Below are positions 61,993 to 64,000 of a stretch of 64,000 nucleotides of DNA, piece by piece. Under the pieces are notes generated by a model. The model was not told where the DNA came from, searched no databases, and was given only the letters and a program-made list of their open reading frames with translations. This DNA is from Roseitranquillus sediminis (lineage in GTDB: Bacteria; Pseudomonadota; Alphaproteobacteria; Rhodobacterales; Rhodobacteraceae). The position numbers and the translations under genes were made by a program. Each line of letters starts with the position of its first letter. The stretch's first letter is position 1. The DNA is taken from the NCBI RefSeq assembly GCF_016918935.1, contig NZ_JAFFOB010000019.1:124001-188000 (forward strand). The letters are read 5' to 3'.

Positions 61993-64000
61993 TCAGAGAC
62001 CGGCCGGCCGGCGCAGGTCCAGCGTCATCGGGAACTCGGGGTGGGGCCGGTCGGGCGCTGGCGCATAGGCGCCGGGCGTGTGGCCGTGCGGCTCGAACCG
62101 CGCCAGTCTGCGAGCCTCTGCCTCGTTGTTATTGACCGGAAAAGTGTCGTAGCTGCGCCCGCCCGGATGCGCCACGTGGTAGACGCATCCGCCGAGCGCG
62201 CGGCCGGTCCAGGTGTCGAAGATGTCGAAGGTCAGTGGAGCGTCGGGCTCCAGCACTGGGTGCAGCGCACTCGCCGGTTGCCACGCCTTGTAACGCACGC
62301 CGCCGACGCTGACGCCGTTCGTCTCGGTCTGCGTCAGGGGCACGCGGCGGCGGTTGCAGGTGACGGCGTAGCGACTGGGGTCGGCGGCGCTCAGCTTGAC
62401 CTGAAGCCGCTCGGTCGAGCTGTCGGTATAGCGGACCGTCCCGCCGATCGCGCCCGTTTCGCCCAGCACGTGCCACGGCTCCAGCGCCTGGCGCAGCTCG
62501 AGCCGGACGCCGTCGGCCTCGGTCTCGCCACAGAACGGGAAGCGGAACTCGGCCTGCGCCTCGAACCAGTCGGGGCGCATCGGAAAGCCGTGGTCGGTCA
62601 GGTCGTCCAGCACCTCGAGGAAGTCGGCCCAGACGTAGTGCGGCAGCATGAAGCGGTCGTGCAGCGTGGTGCCCCAGCGGGTGAGCTGACCGCGCAGCGG
62701 GTCCTGCCACAGGCGGGCGATGATCGCCCGGATCAGGAGCTGCTGGGCGAGGCTCATGCGCGGGTCGGGCGGCATCTCGAAGCCGCGGAACTCGACGAGG
62801 CCGAGGCGTCCCGTCGGCCCGTCGGGCGAATAGAGCTTGTCGATGCAGATCTCGGCCCGGTGGGTGTTGCCGGTGACGTCGACCAGCATGTTCCTGAGCA
62901 GCCGGTCCACGAGCCACGGAAACGGCGTCTCGCCTTCCCCCGGCGCAGGGATCTGCGCCAGCGCGATCTCCATTTCGTAGAGGCCGTCGTGTCGCGCCTC
63001 GTCGACCCGCGGGGCTTGGCTTGTCGGGCCGATAAAGAGGCCGGAGAAGAGGTAGCTGAGCGACGGGTGCCGCTGCCAGTAGAGGACGAGCGACTTCAGC
63101 AGGTCCGGCCGGCGCAGAAACGGGCTGTCGAGCGTCGTGCGCCCGCCGACGACGACGTGGTTGCCGCCGCCGGTGCCGGTGTGCTTGCCGTCGATCATGA
63201 ACTTGTCGGCGCCGAGACGAGACTGCCGCGCCTCCTCGTAGACCCCGTGCGTGATCTCCTTGCACTCGTCCCAGCTCGCCGCCGGGTTGACGTTGACCTC
63301 GATCACGCCGGGGTCGGGCGCCACGCGGATGACGTTCAGCCGCGGGTCGGGCGGCGGAGCGTAGCCCTCGATGTGGACCTGGACGCCCTGCGTCTTCGCC
63401 GCGGCCTCGGCTGCGGCGATCAGCTCCAGATAGTCCTCGACCCGCTCGACCGGCGGCATGAAGACGGTCAGGCGGCCGTGGCGCGGCTCGACCGAGATCG
63501 CGGTGCGAACGGCGCCGCCGATCTCTCCCAGATGCTGCTCGACCCGGTCCTGGCGCACGCTCTCGCCGGCGAAATGCGCGGCCATCTGCGCCCGCCCCTC
63601 CTGCCCCGGCGTGTCGGGCAGCGGCCCGCGCGGCTCGGTCGGGTCGGCGATGTTGGTGTAGGGGTATTGCGACGGCGGCACGTAGGGCAGCGACTCGAGC
63701 GGTAGGCGGTAGCCGACGGGGCTGTCGCCCGGCACGAGGTAAATCTTGTCGCGGCGCAGCTTCCACCGCTCCGAGCGCCAGCCGCGCCCGGCGTCGCGAG
63801 CCTGCCAGCGCTGCACCGGCAGGACGTAGCCCGCGGGCGTGGTCAGGCCGCGGTCGAACACCGCGGCGATGCGGTGGCGCGCCTCGGGGTCCTCGAGCTC
63901 GCTGTTCTCGGGCGTCACGTTGTCGGGCAAGCGCGCTTCCTTGAGCAGCCACTCCGCCGGGTCCTCGTAGGCCGGCGCCACGTAGTCCGGCTCCAGCCCC
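61993..64000 (-). CDS. DUF2126 putative amidoligase, 5' part beyond the right edge
   Basis: At least 669 residues of a protein usually about 1100 aa with an N-terminal transglutaminase domain, which would lie outside the window. The frame continues through the edge ([13 protein letters not shown] upstream of the only internal ATG), so 63981 is not the start. DUF2126 blocks: [79 protein letters not shown], and C-terminal [15 protein letters not shown] with [14 protein letters not shown]. The fold is regarded as glutamine-synthetase-like amide ligase. Confidence 0.92.
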   Translation of the reverse strand, partial: GLEPDYVAPAYEDPAEWLLKEARLPDNVTPENSELEDPEARHRIAAVFDRGLTTPAGYVLPVQRWQARDAGRGWRSERWKLRRDKIYLVPGDSPVGYRLPLESLPYVPPSQYPYTNIADPTEPRGPLPDTPGQEGRAQMAAHFAGESVRQDRVEQHLGEIGGAVRTAISVEPRHGRLTVFMPPVERVEDYLELIAAAEAAAKTQGVQVHIEGYAPPPDPRLNVIRVAPDPGVIEVNVNPAASWDECKEITHGVYEEARQSRLGADKFMIDGKHTGTGGGNHVVVGGRTTLDSPFLRRPDLLKSLVLYWQRHPSLSYLFSGLFIGPTSQAPRVDEARHDGLYEMEIALAQIPAPGEGETPFPWLVDRLLRNMLVDVTGNTHRAEICIDKLYSPDGPTGRLGLVEFRGFEMPPDPRMSLAQQLLIRAIIARLWQDPLRGQLTRWGTTLHDRFMLPHYVWADFLEVLDDLTDHGFPMRPDWFEAQAEFRFPFCGETEADGVRLELRQALEPWHVLGETGAIGGTVRYTDSSTERLQVKLSAADPSRYAVTCNRRRVPLTQTETNGVSVGGVRYKAWQPASALHPVLEPDAPLTFDIFDTWTGRALGGCVYHVAHPGGRSYDTFPVNNNEAEARRLARFEPHGHTPGAYAPAPDRPHPEFPMTLDLRRPAGL

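Noticed and set aside
60249-62135. Long plus-strand frame (628 codons) opposite the ATP-grasp gene
   Set aside because: No family features; it mirrors the strong codon bias of the real minus-strand gene. The same applies to other long antisense frames at 43386-44525, 40386-42116, 56284-57318 and 57322-58443.

Overview
The window is about 64 kb of high-GC chromosomal DNA from an alphaproteobacterium, most likely Rhodobacterales or a close relative. The reasons are a CtrA response regulator next to a SciP-type DUF1153 protein, the alphaproteobacterial Usg protein, LpxI (not LpxH) in the lipid A cluster, a Rhodobacterales-like GyrA, and TRAP and Tat-dependent peptide uptake proteins. Assignment is from recognised protein families, not from a database search. 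Genes are densely packed, with many 1-4 bp ATGA/GTGA/TGATG overlaps. I see no rRNA, CRISPR array, prophage or origin. One tRNA, Leu(CAA), is present.

Layout. 1-4.2 kb: the end of a branched-chain amino acid permease gene, a MocA/MobA-like nucleotidyltransferase, tRNA-Leu, a zinc metallopeptidase, a DedA protein coupled to DsbB, and Usg. 4.3-10.5 kb: gyrA, trmFO, gluQ, hisI, a NifU/IscU-like scaffold and a small membrane ORF. 10.5-16 kb: ligA-recG and ctrA/sciP. 16-29 kb: mnmA, then a long minus-strand envelope operon, pyrH-frr-uppS-cdsA-dxr-rseP-bamA-skp-fabZ-lpxA-lpxI-lpxB. It links translation recycling, isoprenoid and phospholipid precursors, outer-membrane protein assembly and lipid A. 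29-35.4 kb: miaA, an orphan Tat-exported peptide-binding protein, an enlarged EamA transporter, a DUF1206 membrane protein, a lytic transglycosylase and ssb.

35.4-37.05 kb is the only decayed stretch. It holds an IS3-family remnant and a previously functional vsr mismatch endonuclease gene, now broken. 37-42 kb: CorA, a Na+/Ca2+-type exchanger, and an unusual epimerase/SPW/VKOR-like membrane fusion. 41.7-46 kb: a minus-strand catabolic operon (ureidoglycine aminohydrolase, acyl-CoA/oxalyl-CoA synthetase-like, ketopantoate reductase-like and fumarylpyruvate hydrolase-like proteins). 46-50 kb: a flavin reductase and a complete TRAP transporter. 50-54 kb: a LolD/FtsX-type ABC exporter with an AttH/CrtC-like secreted protein. 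54-57.3 kb: selenium genes selD (fused to an FAD oxidoreductase) and mnmH. 57.4-64 kb: glycerate 2-kinase and a cluster of transglutaminase, circularly permuted ATP-grasp/alpha-E and DUF2126 amidoligase, the last running off the right edge.

How the genes connect. Five tRNA-modifying enzymes are present (MnmA, MnmH, GluQ, MiaA, TrmFO); MnmA makes the 2-thiouridine that MnmH converts to 2-selenouridine using SelD's selenophosphate. The amidoligase/transglutaminase cluster is the best candidate for an incompletely characterised system. The epimerase-VKOR fusion and the 15-helix EamA protein are the most unusual single proteins.
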